The translations under genes were made by a program, and so were the position numbers. The notes beneath the pieces are model-generated. The model was given only the letters and a program-made list of their open reading frames with translations, was not told the origin of the DNA and searched no databases. Shown here piece after piece: positions 43,780 through 52,526 of a stretch of 64,000 nt of DNA (positions are counted from its first letter, which is position 1; the number at the start of each line of letters is the position of its first letter). Origin of the DNA: Ruminococcaceae bacterium UBA2857 (GTDB lineage: Bacteria; Bacillota; Clostridia; Oscillospirales; Acutalibacteraceae); assembly GCA_002350705.1 (NCBI GenBank), contig DEFH01000052.1, positions 7,531 to 71,530 on the forward strand. Reading direction: 5' to 3'.

Positions 43780-44979
43780 ATGTCACTGAACAATACACCG
43801 TCTGCCGAAAGAGTGCATATTGCCTTTTTCGGTCAGCGTAACTCAGGCAAATCAAGCCTGCTCAATGCCGTTACCGATCAGAATATTGCGATCGTGTCGG
43901 ATGTCCTCGGAACAACAACCGATCCTGTTTTCAAGGCAATGGAATTACTGCCGCTCGGTCCCGTCATGATGATTGATACGGCAGGTATTGATGATACCGC
44001 CACCGATCTCGGCAATATGCGTGTACAGAAAACACTCCGTATTCTCAACAAAACAGATATTGCGGTGCTTGTCGTGGACGGTACAAAAGGCTTGGGAGAA
44101 TATGAAAAAAATCTCCTTGACAAATTCCATGCCAAAAATGTGCCTTATGTGATTGCTTATAATAAGGCTGACCTGCAAAAAAACTCCGTCAGTGCCGACA
44201 ATGCCATCTGTGTCAGTGCCCTGACGGGAGAAAATATTTCCGCACTCAAAGAACTGATTGCAAAACAGGTAAAGCCTGAAACAGATAAACACATTGTATC
44301 ACATCTTTTGCGGAAAAATGATTTGGTGGTGCTTGTGGTGCCGATTGACAGTGCCGCTCCCAAAGGACGACTCATTCTCCCTCAGCAGCAGACGATCAGG
44401 GATATCATTGACAGTGAGGCTGTCTCCGTTGTCACCCGTGACACCACTCTGAAAACAACCCTGTCTGCCCTTGCTCAAAAGCCTGCCATGGTCATCACCG
44501 ACAGTCAGGCTTTTGCAAAAGTCAGCAAAGACACTCCCCAAGAAATAACACTGACATCATTTTCGATTCTGTTTGCCAATTACAAAGGCAACCTGAAACT
44601 TGCCGTGCAGGGTGTGACAGCGATTGATACTTTGCAGGACGGAGATACCGTACTGATTTCGGAAGGCTGTACTCACCACCGTCAATGTGATGATATCGGT
44701 ACCGTCAAGCTCCCCCGACTGCTCCGAAAATATACGGGAAAACAACTGCAGTTTCAGTGGACATCGGGAACGGAATTTGAAGAGGATCTGACAAAATATC
44801 AGCTTGTTATCCACTGCGGCGGCTGTATGCTCAATGAACGTGAAATGCAATACCGTCTCAAATGTGCTCAAGACCAAACTGTCCCCATTACCAATTACGG
44901 CACTGCCATCGCCTATATGAACGGTATTTTAAAGAGAAGTCTTGCTCCCTTTCCCGATATTCAGAGGATTCTGCCGTGA
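43780..44979 (+). CDS. hydF: [FeFe] hydrogenase maturation GTPase HydF
   Basis: 399 residues. A GTPase domain (G1 GQRNSGKSS, G3 DTAGI, G4 NKAD) occupies about 1-170. A dimerisation domain follows. The C-terminal [4Fe-4S] domain has CTHHRQC and HCGGCMLN, the HX~50HCXXC ligand pattern. HydF scaffolds the 2Fe precursor before transfer to HydA. No hydA is present in the window, so the hydrogenase gene lies elsewhere. Last gene of the operon. Confidence 0.97.
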   Translation: MSLNNTPSAERVHIAFFGQRNSGKSSLLNAVTDQNIAIVSDVLGTTTDPVFKAMELLPLGPVMMIDTAGIDDTATDLGNMRVQKTLRILNKTDIAVLVVDGTKGLGEYEKNLLDKFHAKNVPYVIAYNKADLQKNSVSADNAICVSALTGENISALKELIAKQVKPETDKHIVSHLLRKNDLVVLVVPIDSAAPKGRLILPQQQTIRDIIDSEAVSVVTRDTTLKTTLSALAQKPAMVITDSQAFAKVSKDTPQEITLTSFSILFANYKGNLKLAVQGVTAIDTLQDGDTVLISEGCTHHRQCDDIGTVKLPRLLRKYTGKQLQFQWTSGTEFEEDLTKYQLVIHCGGCMLNEREMQYRLKCAQDQTVPITNYGTAIAYMNGILKRSLAPFPDIQRILP

Positions 44980-45038
44980 TCTGTTTTTGCCTTGCGGATT
45001 ATTTTTCATTCTTTTTCATAAATTTTTTCTGAATAACC

Positions 45039-45067
45039 TTGATAATCAATGCAATTTGTTATATAAT
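45039..45067 (+). promoter_or_regulatory. Upstream promoter in the hydF-ireB gap
   Basis: TTGATA (45039-45044), 17 bp, TATAAT (45062-45067). It lies about 117 bp upstream of a second promoter; the stretch between them ends in a T-run (45125-45132). Confidence 0.7.
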
Positions 45068-45155
45068 ATTCTGTACAGTGAAGAAATTTGTTTGTGCAGG
45101 AGCATTCCAAAAATACAGCTGTCTGTTTTTTTGGTCATGCAGAAGCAAATGAAGA

Positions 45156-45184
45156 TTGTCTTTTCAGAAAAAATGTGTTACGAT
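45156..45184 (+). promoter_or_regulatory. Proximal promoter for ireB
   Basis: TTGTCT (45156-45161), 17 bp, TACGAT (45179-45184). Confidence 0.6.
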
Positions 45185-45213
45185 AAAGATAACATATCCG
45201 GAGGTGCAGAACG

Positions 45214-45471
45214 ATGCATGATAATCATATTGACAAAACAATGGTATTCTCTATTTCAGATAACCGTGAGGAAAGCGTAAAAACCATGCTTAAAACCGTG
45301 TATAATGCCCTTGAGGAAAAAGGCTACAATCCCATCAATCAGTTGGTAGGATATATTTTGTCCGAAGATCCCACCTATATCACAACACACAAAAATGCCA
45401 GAACACTGATTCGCAAGATTGAAAGAGATGATCTGCTGGAGATCCTGTTAAACAGCTATCTCAAATCCTGA
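45214..45471 (+). CDS. ireB: IreB-family regulatory phosphoprotein (DUF965)
   Basis: 85 residues; begins with [10 protein letters not shown], followed by [35 protein letters not shown], the IreB signature. In Enterococcus IreB is a dimeric substrate of the PASTA kinase IreK and restrains cephalosporin resistance. CCGGAGG precedes the ATG. In most Firmicutes ireB is followed by ruvX and a DUF1292 gene; here a 92-residue unknown follows instead. Confidence 0.95.
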   Translation: MHDNHIDKTMVFSISDNREESVKTMLKTVYNALEEKGYNPINQLVGYILSEDPTYITTHKNARTLIRKIERDDLLEILLNSYLKS

Positions 45472-45496
45472 AATTGATGCAACGGAGGTTTTTACA

Positions 45497-45775
45497 ATGT
45501 CTGAATTTTTGCAGTACAAAAACAAACCGCTTGTCAGATGCGGTGATGTGATTTACTATGGCGATATGCACGAAAAATGTGTGGCAAAGCTTAGTATCAA
45601 ATCCAAAAAAACAGACGGTGACATTGAAACGGCTGATAAAGTGGTTGTTCAGCTTTTGAATACCGATGTCTCCGATCCTAAAAAGGTCATTCTGAAAAAA
45701 GGTGAACAAAGCAGCCTTTTTTCTGCTTTGGATATGGCCTGCGTATGGCTCCAGAAAGCCCTGAAACAAGCATAA
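45497..45775 (+). CDS. Small conserved-looking protein downstream of ireB
   Basis: 92 residues, soluble, with YKNKPLVRCGDVIYYGDM at the N terminus, a beta-rich centre (VVVQLLNTDVSDPKKVILKKG) and a C-terminal helix (SLFSALDMACVWLQKAL). No family recognised. It has a good GGAGG site and ends just before a terminator, making an ireB two-gene unit. Confidence 0.8.
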   Translation: MSEFLQYKNKPLVRCGDVIYYGDMHEKCVAKLSIKSKKTDGDIETADKVVVQLLNTDVSDPKKVILKKGEQSSLFSALDMACVWLQKALKQA

Positions 45776-45782
45776 AACAAAC

Positions 45783-45821
45783 AAAACGGTACTTTCGTCC
45801 CCAATGAAAGTACCGTTTTTT
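45783..45821 (+). terminator. Terminator of the ireB unit
   Basis: AAAACGGTACTTTC / GAAAGTACCGTTTT, a 14-bp perfect stem plus T-run. Confidence 0.93.
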
Positions 45822-45834
45822 GATTGACACAAAA

Positions 45835-45867
45835 AAGCGGCTGTATTTGAAAAGAATACAGCCGCTT
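45835..45867 (-). terminator. Terminator of the ROK glucokinase gene
   Basis: AAGCGGCTGTATT / AATACAGCCGCTT, a 13-bp stem, followed by T residues on the minus strand. Confidence 0.92.
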
Positions 45868-45889
45868 GTGCTATGTTGTTCCGTATCGT

Positions 45890-46843
45890 TTACTTGCCTA
45901 AGAAAGCCGCACCGATAATGCCTGCGTCATTGCCAAGCTGACAAACACATACCTGTGTCTGTTTGGAGTTGTGTTTGGTATAGCGTTCCGCTTCAATAAT
46001 TTTCATCAGAGGCTTAATGAGGTTGTCGCCCTGTGCAGCAACACCGCCGCCGATACACAGAATTTCCGGCTGGAAGATATTGATGATATTCACCAGACCG
46101 CAGCCCAGATATTCAATATATTCGTCTACGATAGCCTTGCCGACTTCGCAGCCCTGTTCCATGGCATCAAAAGCTGTCTTTCCTGTAATTTTGGAAATAT
46201 CGCCGTCAATCATTTTGTAGAGAACGGACTCACTGTTGAACGGATTGATCACCGCTTCCTTTGTCATGTTAATGAGACCTGTTGCAGAAGAATAAGCTTC
46301 CCAGCAGCCCTTTCTGCCGCAGGAGCACTGTCTGCCGCCATACTGGATAACCGTATGACCAAGCTCTGCACCGGCATAGTTGGAACCGCTGTAAATCATG
46401 CCGTCAATGATAATACCGCCGCCGACACCTGTTCCCAGTGTAATAACGACTGCATCATTGGCGTCTTTGGCTGCACCGACCTGAAATTCACCGTAAGCGG
46501 CTGCATTGGCATCGTTCTCAACAAAAACATCTACACCCAGTCTTTCTTTCATCATATCAACGATGTGCCAGTTATGGTAGCCGAAGTTATTGGCAAACTC
46601 AATGACACCTGTAGCACCGTTGACGGCACCCGGGGCACCGATTCCCACAAAGCCGATGTCATCCTTTGTAATGCCGGCACTCTCCAGAGCTTTCAGGGCA
46701 ACGGCTGCCATATCATCACAGAGTTCCTCTTGGGGACGGGGTACATTGGTTTTGCAGCTTGCTTTGACAAGGATATTTCCCTCTTCATCTACGACACCTG
46801 CCACAATATTGGTACCGCCCAAATCTATTCCCAGATAATACAT
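45890..46843 (-). CDS. ROK-family glucokinase
   Basis: 317 residues, ATP-dependent sugar kinase, likely glucokinase. The phosphate-1 motif LGIDLGGTNIVAG is at the N terminus, VENDANAAAYGEF carries the catalytic Asp, ITLGTGVGGG follows, and the ROK zinc motif is CSCGRKGCWE with the nearby His in ELGHT. No N-terminal HTH, so it is a kinase and not a ROK repressor. AGGAGG precedes the ATG. Monocistronic. Confidence 0.94.
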   Translation of the reverse strand: MYYLGIDLGGTNIVAGVVDEEGNILVKASCKTNVPRPQEELCDDMAAVALKALESAGITKDDIGFVGIGAPGAVNGATGVIEFANNFGYHNWHIVDMMKERLGVDVFVENDANAAAYGEFQVGAAKDANDAVVITLGTGVGGGIIIDGMIYSGSNYAGAELGHTVIQYGGRQCSCGRKGCWEAYSSATGLINMTKEAVINPFNSESVLYKMIDGDISKITGKTAFDAMEQGCEVGKAIVDEYIEYLGCGLVNIINIFQPEILCIGGGVAAQGDNLIKPLMKIIEAERYTKHNSKQTQVCVCQLGNDAGIIGAAFLGK

Positions 46844-46983
46844 TTTTGCATTCCTCCTATAAAAATATCAGTATCTTTATTATAACATAATGCACAATTT
46901 TTTTAAAGTAAAATATGAAATTTTTAAAAAATCGTCACTTTTCACAATTATCCTTCTATTTTTACAGTGTTTTTTACAAAGAG

Positions 46984-47466
46984 TTACTTGTGATACTTTC
47001 CGCCATTGCTGATTTGAAAGGCACGATAGATCTGTTCACAGAGCATGACTCTTGCGAGCTGGTGGGGAAATGTCATGGCTGACATGGATAATTTGACGGA
47101 TGCTGTTTGTTTGACTTTCTCGGACAATCCCCATGAGCCGCCTATCACAAAGGCAATGTGATGAACACCGTTGACTGTCATATCCGACAATTCCTTTGCA
47201 AGCATTTCGGAAGTTTTCTGTTTTCCCTCAATGCACATGGCAATGACGGCAGCATTTTTGGGAATTCCGGAAAGGATTCTTTGTCCTTCCCGTTCCAGTG
47301 TCTGGCGAATCTGTGCAGGAGAAGGATTGTCGGGCAGTTTTTCCTCGTCTGTTTCGACAACGGAGAAACTGCAAAAGGCTTTCAGACGCTTGGCATACTC
47401 ATTGCAGGCATCTGTCCAGAATTTTTCCTTGAGTTTGCCTACACACACGATACTGATATGTACCAT
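46984..47466 (-). CDS. rlmH: 23S rRNA pseudouridine-1915 N3-methyltransferase
   Basis: 160 residues of the SPOUT superfamily. The N terminus is ISIVCVGKLKEKF; the knot region carries FVIGGSWGLSEKVK and the C-terminal MTFPHQLARVMLCEQIYRAFQI. It methylates m3-pseudouridine 1915 in helix 69. It lies 14 bp downstream of the MBL hydrolase gene in one transcript, an association also found in Bacillus. Confidence 0.96.
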   Translation of the reverse strand: MVHISIVCVGKLKEKFWTDACNEYAKRLKAFCSFSVVETDEEKLPDNPSPAQIRQTLEREGQRILSGIPKNAAVIAMCIEGKQKTSEMLAKELSDMTVNGVHHIAFVIGGSWGLSEKVKQTASVKLSMSAMTFPHQLARVMLCEQIYRAFQISNGGKYHK

Positions 47467-47480
47467 ATTTCACACTCCTG

Positions 47481-48272
47481 TCAATACAAAACGGTCAGCC
47501 CGTTATCTTCCGCTTTGGCAACGTAAAGCTGAAAATCAATATTTTTTTTCATGCCGCTGCGGGAAAGAACAGAAAGAGTCGTTTCCTCCGCCAGACGGGG
47601 CAGATTATTTTCCCTGCTCAGATGAGCCAGAATCATTCTCGTAGTGCCTGTCCCTACCAGTTCCCTGACGGTTTCGGCACACACTTCGTTGGAAAGGTGT
47701 CCCCGATCGGACAGGATACGTCTTTTCAACATATACGGATAACTGCCGCATTGCAGCATTTCGATATCGTGATTGGATTCAATGACAGCCGTGTCACAGC
47801 CTTTGACGGCATTTGCGATTTCCTCTGTTACCATGCCCGTATCTGTCACGAAAGCGGTTTTTCTTCCGTCAGAGGTTGCTACGACATAGCCTGTTCCCTC
47901 ACGGCAGTCATGTGACAAGCCAAACGGCTTTATATACATACCCGCACATTCCATTCCCTGTTTGGCAACGGGAATCAACACCGTTCCTGCACGGACAGCT
48001 TCTTTGGCGATAAGCTCCTCCATCGTGCCCTGCGACGCACAGACAGGGATATGATATTTGTCGGCAAGGACTTTCAGCCCTTTGATATGGTCGATATGTT
48101 CATGCGTGACAAAAACCGCCTTCACGTTTTTCATGTCAAGTCCCCGTTCTGTCAGTGCATTGACGATTTGTCTGGTACTGCGTCCCGCGTCAATCAAAAT
48201 ACCGCTGTCAGCCGAACCGATATAATAACTGTTTCCGTCACTTCCGCTGAACAGCGGACAAAGCCTCGGCAT
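47481..48272 (-). CDS. MBL-fold metallohydrolase (YycJ/WalJ-like)
   Basis: 263 residues. The metal motif is THEHIDH (HXHXDH) about residue 56, with CASQG, GTGYVVATSDG, a VIESNHD motif and LAHLSRENN downstream. YycJ/WalJ proteins are predicted nucleases linked with the WalRK cell-wall regulon. AGGAGG precedes the ATG. It is followed by rlmH and preceded by a hairpin and murA. Confidence 0.92.
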   Translation of the reverse strand: MPRLCPLFSGSDGNSYYIGSADSGILIDAGRSTRQIVNALTERGLDMKNVKAVFVTHEHIDHIKGLKVLADKYHIPVCASQGTMEELIAKEAVRAGTVLIPVAKQGMECAGMYIKPFGLSHDCREGTGYVVATSDGRKTAFVTDTGMVTEEIANAVKGCDTAVIESNHDIEMLQCGSYPYMLKRRILSDRGHLSNEVCAETVRELVGTGTTRMILAHLSRENNLPRLAEETTLSVLSRSGMKKNIDFQLYVAKAEDNGLTVLY

Positions 48273-48294
48273 AAATATCCTCCTTTACACAACA

Positions 48295-48328
48295 ACGGGA
48301 AACCCTTTTTGACAATCGGGTTTCCCGT
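48295..48328 (-). terminator. Hairpin between murA and the MBL gene
   Basis: ACGGGAAACCC / GGGTTTCCCGT, an 11-bp stem, without a clear U-run on the minus strand. Partial termination is likely. Confidence 0.6.
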
Positions 48329-48349
48329 AAGCAATCTTTTTTTACAGCG

Positions 48350-49630
48350 TTATGCTGTCTGTACAGAGGGTTCTTCCGTATAGATCACCTTGATGTCGGC
48401 ACCAAGTCCCTGCAGTTTTTCCACAATGTCCTCGTAACCTCTTTCAATGTGTTCGATATCCTCGATATAGGTTGTCCCTTCGGCAGAGAGGGCAGCGATA
48501 ATCATAGCCGCTCCCGCACGCAAATCCGTTGCCTTGACGGGGGCTCCGTTAAGTCTTTCCACACCCTGTACAACAGCAATTTTGCCGTCCACGGAAATAT
48601 CCGCACCCATTCTTTTCAGTTCGTCAATATAGCGGAAACGGTGATCCCATACTGCCTCATTGACAATACTGGTACCGTCTGCGGCTGCGAGCAGGGCGGT
48701 AATCTGAGGCTGCATATCTGTCGGGAAACCCGGATGGGGCATTGTCTTGACATTGCAGCGGCGGAGTCTTCCCTGATGACGCACGTGGACACAATCATCA
48801 TATTCCTCAATTTCCACGCCCATTTCACGCAGTTTTGCCGTAATGGATTCCAGATGTTTGGAGATCACATTCTGAAGCACCACATCTCCCCCTGTTGCGG
48901 CAGCGGCAGCCATATATGTACCTGCCTCTATCTGGTCGGGGATAATGGAATACGTTGTTCCGTTGAGATGCTTAACACCGTTGATTTTGATAACATCTGT
49001 GCCTGCTCCTCTGACATCGGCTCCCATAGAGTTCAGGAAGTTTGCCAGATCGACAATATGAGGCTCTTTGGCGGCATTTTCAATGACGGTTTTTCCGTCG
49101 GCTTTCACGGCTGCCAGCATGATATTGACAGTCGCACCCACGGACACCACATCCAGATACACATGACCGCCCGTCAGATGCTGTGCCCTGACATGAATCA
49201 TACCGCCTACAACACTATGCTCTGCACCGAGTACGCCAAAGCCTTTCAAATGCTGGTCAATCGGTCTGACACCGAAATTACATCCGCCCGGAAGTGCCAC
49301 TTCCGCCTGTGAGAACTTACCGAGCAAAGCTCCCAGAAGATAACAGGACGCTCTCATTTTACGGACAAGCTCATAATTGGCAACAGGCTTTGTAATATGG
49401 GTAGGATCAATTTCCAGCGTTGTCTTATTGATTCTGTTAACAGACGCTCCCATTTGATGAAGAATATTTGCCATCAGGTTCACGTCCATGATATTGGGGA
49501 TATTTTCAATGCGGCACACTCCGTCCGAAAGGATGACAGCCGGAAGAATTGCCACGGCCGCATTTTTGGCACCGCTGATACGCACCTTACCCTGCAGTTT
49601 GTTGCCGCCATTGATCACGATTTTCTTCAA
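48350..49630 (-). CDS. murA: UDP-N-acetylglucosamine 1-carboxyvinyltransferase
   Basis: 426 residues. First committed step of peptidoglycan synthesis, transferring enolpyruvate from PEP. The substrate Lys lies in NGGNKLQGKVRISGAKNAA, and the loop with the fosfomycin-sensitive Cys is LPGGCNFGVRPIDQHLKGF. The start is placed at TTG after GAGGAG; in-frame ATGs upstream lie within or before this ribosome site. A TATAAT-like -10 stands upstream at about 49662 but with no clear -35. Confidence 0.95.
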   Translation of the reverse strand: MKKIVINGGNKLQGKVRISGAKNAAVAILPAVILSDGVCRIENIPNIMDVNLMANILHQMGASVNRINKTTLEIDPTHITKPVANYELVRKMRASCYLLGALLGKFSQAEVALPGGCNFGVRPIDQHLKGFGVLGAEHSVVGGMIHVRAQHLTGGHVYLDVVSVGATVNIMLAAVKADGKTVIENAAKEPHIVDLANFLNSMGADVRGAGTDVIKINGVKHLNGTTYSIIPDQIEAGTYMAAAAATGGDVVLQNVISKHLESITAKLREMGVEIEEYDDCVHVRHQGRLRRCNVKTMPHPGFPTDMQPQITALLAAADGTSIVNEAVWDHRFRYIDELKRMGADISVDGKIAVVQGVERLNGAPVKATDLRAGAAMIIAALSAEGTTYIEDIEHIERGYEDIVEKLQGLGADIKVIYTEEPSVQTA

Positions 49631-49927
49631 ATCACAACACTCCTCATCATTCGTCATTATATATAAAGCAAACTTATCATTTTAGTGATATTGGATGATT
49701 GCCGGATTTCATTTTGTGGAAGATATACCAAATCCGGGACAAAATTTAATGCAAAAAACAAATCCAATCACTTGCAATGATAATACAAATGAGCGTAATT
49801 GTCAATACAGAAAATGCCGTTGTAACCGTATTGTTACATATATTTTTCACAATTTCGGCATTTTTACAAAAAATATTTCCTTTTTCGTCAGAATACAGGA
49901 ACTAATTCCCAATGAAAATTTTTCCTG
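49631..49927. other. Intergenic region between the M18 operon and murA
   Basis: 297 bp, AT-rich, without a coding frame. It contains AAATGCCG (49812-49819) pairing with CGGCATTT (49856-49863) around an inner GTAAC/GTTAC hairpin, perhaps the terminator of the M18 operon, and a TATCA...TGATA dyad at about 49675-49690 close to the murA start. Confidence 0.5.
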
Positions 49928-51337
49928 TCATTCCTCGGAATAGAAGGCATACAATGCCCTGTAGGTTTCGTATACATCCAGCTTGGAAACCACTTCAAAA
50001 GGAGCGTGCATGGACAGCACAGGTACGCCCAAATCAACCACGTCCGCATTGAGATTGGCGACAAATTTGGCAATGGTACCGCCGCCGCCGCCGTCTACTT
50101 TGCCAAGTTCTCCCGTCTGCCAGAGGACATGGTGACTGTCGAGAAGCCGGCGGATTTTTGCCATATACTCGGCGGAAGCGTCAGAAGTACTGTATTTGCC
50201 ACCGCTGCCTGTATATTTGGTAATAACGGCACCGTTATTGATACAGCAGGCGTTGTTCAGTTCAAAAGCGGAAGCGTATGTCGGGTCAAATGCCGCATTG
50301 ACATCTGCCGAAAGACAGGTGCTTTTTGCCATGACATGACGCAGTTCCATACCGTCGGCTTTGGCGAGGTCTGCAATAAAATCCGCCATATAGGTTGATT
50401 TCATGCCGGTATTGCCGTCACTGCCGATTTCTTCCCTGTCCGTCAGCACGGTGATAACGGTACTTTCGGGAGTTTCCGTATCAACTGCCGCCATCAGTGC
50501 AGGATAGGCACACACTCTGTCATCATGACCGTAACTGCCGATCATGCTTCTGTCAAAACCCACGTCCCTTGAGCGGAAAGCAGGCACCATTGTCAGGTCT
50601 GCCGAAAGGAAATCTTCTTCTGTCATGCCGTATTTTTCAAAGAGGATGTTCAGAATGTTCAGCTTGACATTTTCACTTTCCTCATCGGTGTTAAAGGGAC
50701 GGCTTCCGACAAGCACGTTCAGATGTTCGCCCGTAAAAGCCTTTGTCATCACCTGTGACATCTGCTCCACAGCCAGATGCGGCAGCAAATCCGTTACGAC
50801 AAAACAAGGCTCATTGTCCTCTTCTCCGACAGTAACATCCATGACACTGCCGTCTTTGAGGGCAACGACACCATGCAGTGCCAGAGGGACGGTTGGCCAC
50901 TGATACTTTTTAATGCCGCCGTAATAATGCGTTTTCATCATGGCAAGGGAATGGCTCTCATAAAGAGGATTGGGTTTCAGATCGAGTCTCGGAGAGTCTA
51001 TGTGGGCAATTCCCAGACGCACACCGTTTTTGGTGCCGTTCCTGCCGATGACGGCAAGCATGATTGCCTGATTGCGATTGTTCACATAGACTTTGTCGCC
51101 TGCCTGATAAGATTTTGTGCGGTCAAATTCCGAAAAACCGTTTGCCTGTGCGGTCTGAATGGCATATTTCACCGCTTCACGCTCGGTTTTTGCCTTGTTC
51201 AGAAATTCCGCATAGCCGACACAAAATTCATCCGCCTTCGTGATTTCTTCGGCACCGACTTTTGTCATACCGTTTTTTCTGTTCATAAACAGCTTTTCCT
51301 TGAGCTGTTTTGCCTGAGATTTTTCCTGTTCCATCAT
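49928..51337 (-). CDS. M18-family aminopeptidase
   Basis: 469 residues of the aspartyl aminopeptidase (M18) family. Metal ligands appear in LGIAHIDSPRLD, DREEIGSDG and the C-terminal VLSMHAPFEVVSKLD; SYGHDDRVCAY and VDGGGGGTIAKF are family blocks. It cleaves N-terminal residues from peptides, cytosolic. It is the last gene of a seven-gene minus-strand operon, with AAAGGA upstream of the ATG. Confidence 0.94.
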   Translation of the reverse strand: MMEQEKSQAKQLKEKLFMNRKNGMTKVGAEEITKADEFCVGYAEFLNKAKTEREAVKYAIQTAQANGFSEFDRTKSYQAGDKVYVNNRNQAIMLAVIGRNGTKNGVRLGIAHIDSPRLDLKPNPLYESHSLAMMKTHYYGGIKKYQWPTVPLALHGVVALKDGSVMDVTVGEEDNEPCFVVTDLLPHLAVEQMSQVMTKAFTGEHLNVLVGSRPFNTDEESENVKLNILNILFEKYGMTEEDFLSADLTMVPAFRSRDVGFDRSMIGSYGHDDRVCAYPALMAAVDTETPESTVITVLTDREEIGSDGNTGMKSTYMADFIADLAKADGMELRHVMAKSTCLSADVNAAFDPTYASAFELNNACCINNGAVITKYTGSGGKYSTSDASAEYMAKIRRLLDSHHVLWQTGELGKVDGGGGGTIAKFVANLNADVVDLGVPVLSMHAPFEVVSKLDVYETYRALYAFYSEE

Positions 51338-51348
51338 TTTCGTTCCTT

Positions 51349-51924
51349 TCAGCTAAAGTAAAGTTTTTGGTAAATGCTTTTATTCTGTTCTACCAGTTTG
51401 CGGTAGTTGTCAGTTTCGGGAAACGGCACGACTTTCAAGTGCTTGCCGTCGTCGGAGTATTCGGGATTTTGAAGCCACTCGTCCACATTGCCCAAGCCTC
51501 CGTTATAGGCACACAGCATGGTGTCCTCTACTTCATACATCTCTGAAAGTATCGACAAAAGCTGTACACCGTAATCAATACAGAGAGCAGGATTTTTCAA
51601 ATCCTCGAAAACATAGTTATTTTCCTCTCTATAATATGTCTGTAGCCACTCAAACGTGTCAGGCATGAACTGCATCAGTCCCAACGCACCCGCAGGCGAT
51701 ACCGCATCGGGGTCAAAATTGCTTTCGGTTTTGATAATGCCGTAAACCAGTGCTTTTTCGACATGATATTTTTCGGCAGCGGCATTGATTTCCTTTTCAT
51801 ATTTGAGGGGATAATCATTGTTTGTCAGTTCCTGATTGGTGTGCCGAAACATATATGCCACACCCATCACACCAAAAAATGCTAAAATCAGAAGCACCAC
51901 GGCTTTTATTTTCTGTGCCATCAA
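51349..51924 (-). CDS. SLT-domain lytic transglycosylase
   Basis: 191 residues. An N-terminal anchor (about 5-27) precedes a lysozyme-like SLT domain with the catalytic Glu in IIKTESNFDPDAVSPAGALGLMQFMPDT and the AYNGGLGNV block. It cleaves peptidoglycan with anhydromuramic products. The ATG overlaps the coaE stop (ATGA). No LysM domain. Confidence 0.95.
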   Translation of the reverse strand: MMAQKIKAVVLLILAFFGVMGVAYMFRHTNQELTNNDYPLKYEKEINAAAEKYHVEKALVYGIIKTESNFDPDAVSPAGALGLMQFMPDTFEWLQTYYREENNYVFEDLKNPALCIDYGVQLLSILSEMYEVEDTMLCAYNGGLGNVDEWLQNPEYSDDGKHLKVVPFPETDNYRKLVEQNKSIYQKLYFS

Positions 51925-52526
51925 AGTTCCTCCCTGCGAACGGCTTTGAGAATGTTGTCGAGCTGTTTTTCGACATCATCAAGCGGCCGTGAACCGTCAA
52001 TGAGATAGTCTGCCCTTGCCGTATAATATTCCTCGTCATGCTGTGCCCGAATACGCTGTAATGCCTCTTCATCCGTCAGGCTGTCACGTTTCATGATTCT
52101 GTTCAGACGCACTTCAAGCGGAGCCGTCACAGCAATCACGCTGTCACATAAACTCTCTCCGCCGCTTTCATAGAGCTGGGGAGCGTCAAACAGAATCACG
52201 TCATTGGCATTGCCGTATGCTGCGATTTCTTTTTTTGTCCTGTCGAGAATGGCAGGGTGTGTGACGTCATTCAGCAAATCCGTATGTTCTGCGGAAGAAA
52301 ACGCTTTTTGTGCCAGCCGTTTTCTGTCGAGAGAGCCGTCCTCCCGAAGAATATCACTGCCGAACACTTCGGCAAGCCGTTTCAGACAGTCCGAACCTGC
52401 CGTCATGACTTCTCTTGCGATTTTGTCGGCATTGATGACAGCACAGCCCGATTTTTTTGCAAAATCGGAAACCGTACTTTTGCCTGCTCCGGTCTGACCT
52501 GTCAGACCAATGACTTTTGTTTTCAC
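51921..52526 (-). CDS. coaE: Dephospho-CoA kinase
   Basis: 201 residues. P-loop GLTGQTGAGKST, NADKIAREV and DAPQLYESG follow the family order, with the Arg-rich lid DSLTDEEALQRIRAQ. Last step of CoA synthesis. Overlaps both neighbours by four bases. Confidence 0.96.
   Translation of the reverse strand: MKTKVIGLTGQTGAGKSTVSDFAKKSGCAVINADKIAREVMTAGSDCLKRLAEVFGSDILREDGSLDRKRLAQKAFSSAEHTDLLNDVTHPAILDRTKKEIAAYGNANDVILFDAPQLYESGGESLCDSVIAVTAPLEVRLNRIMKRDSLTDEEALQRIRAQHDEEYYTARADYLIDGSRPLDDVEKQLDNILKAVRREEL

Noticed and set aside
45971..46885. 304-residue open frame on the plus strand
   Set aside because: Antisense to the ROK glucokinase, which has all its motifs; the composition is typical of a shadow frame.
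48449..49312. 287-residue open frame on the plus strand
   Set aside because: Antisense to murA, rich in Cys and His without any domain pattern.
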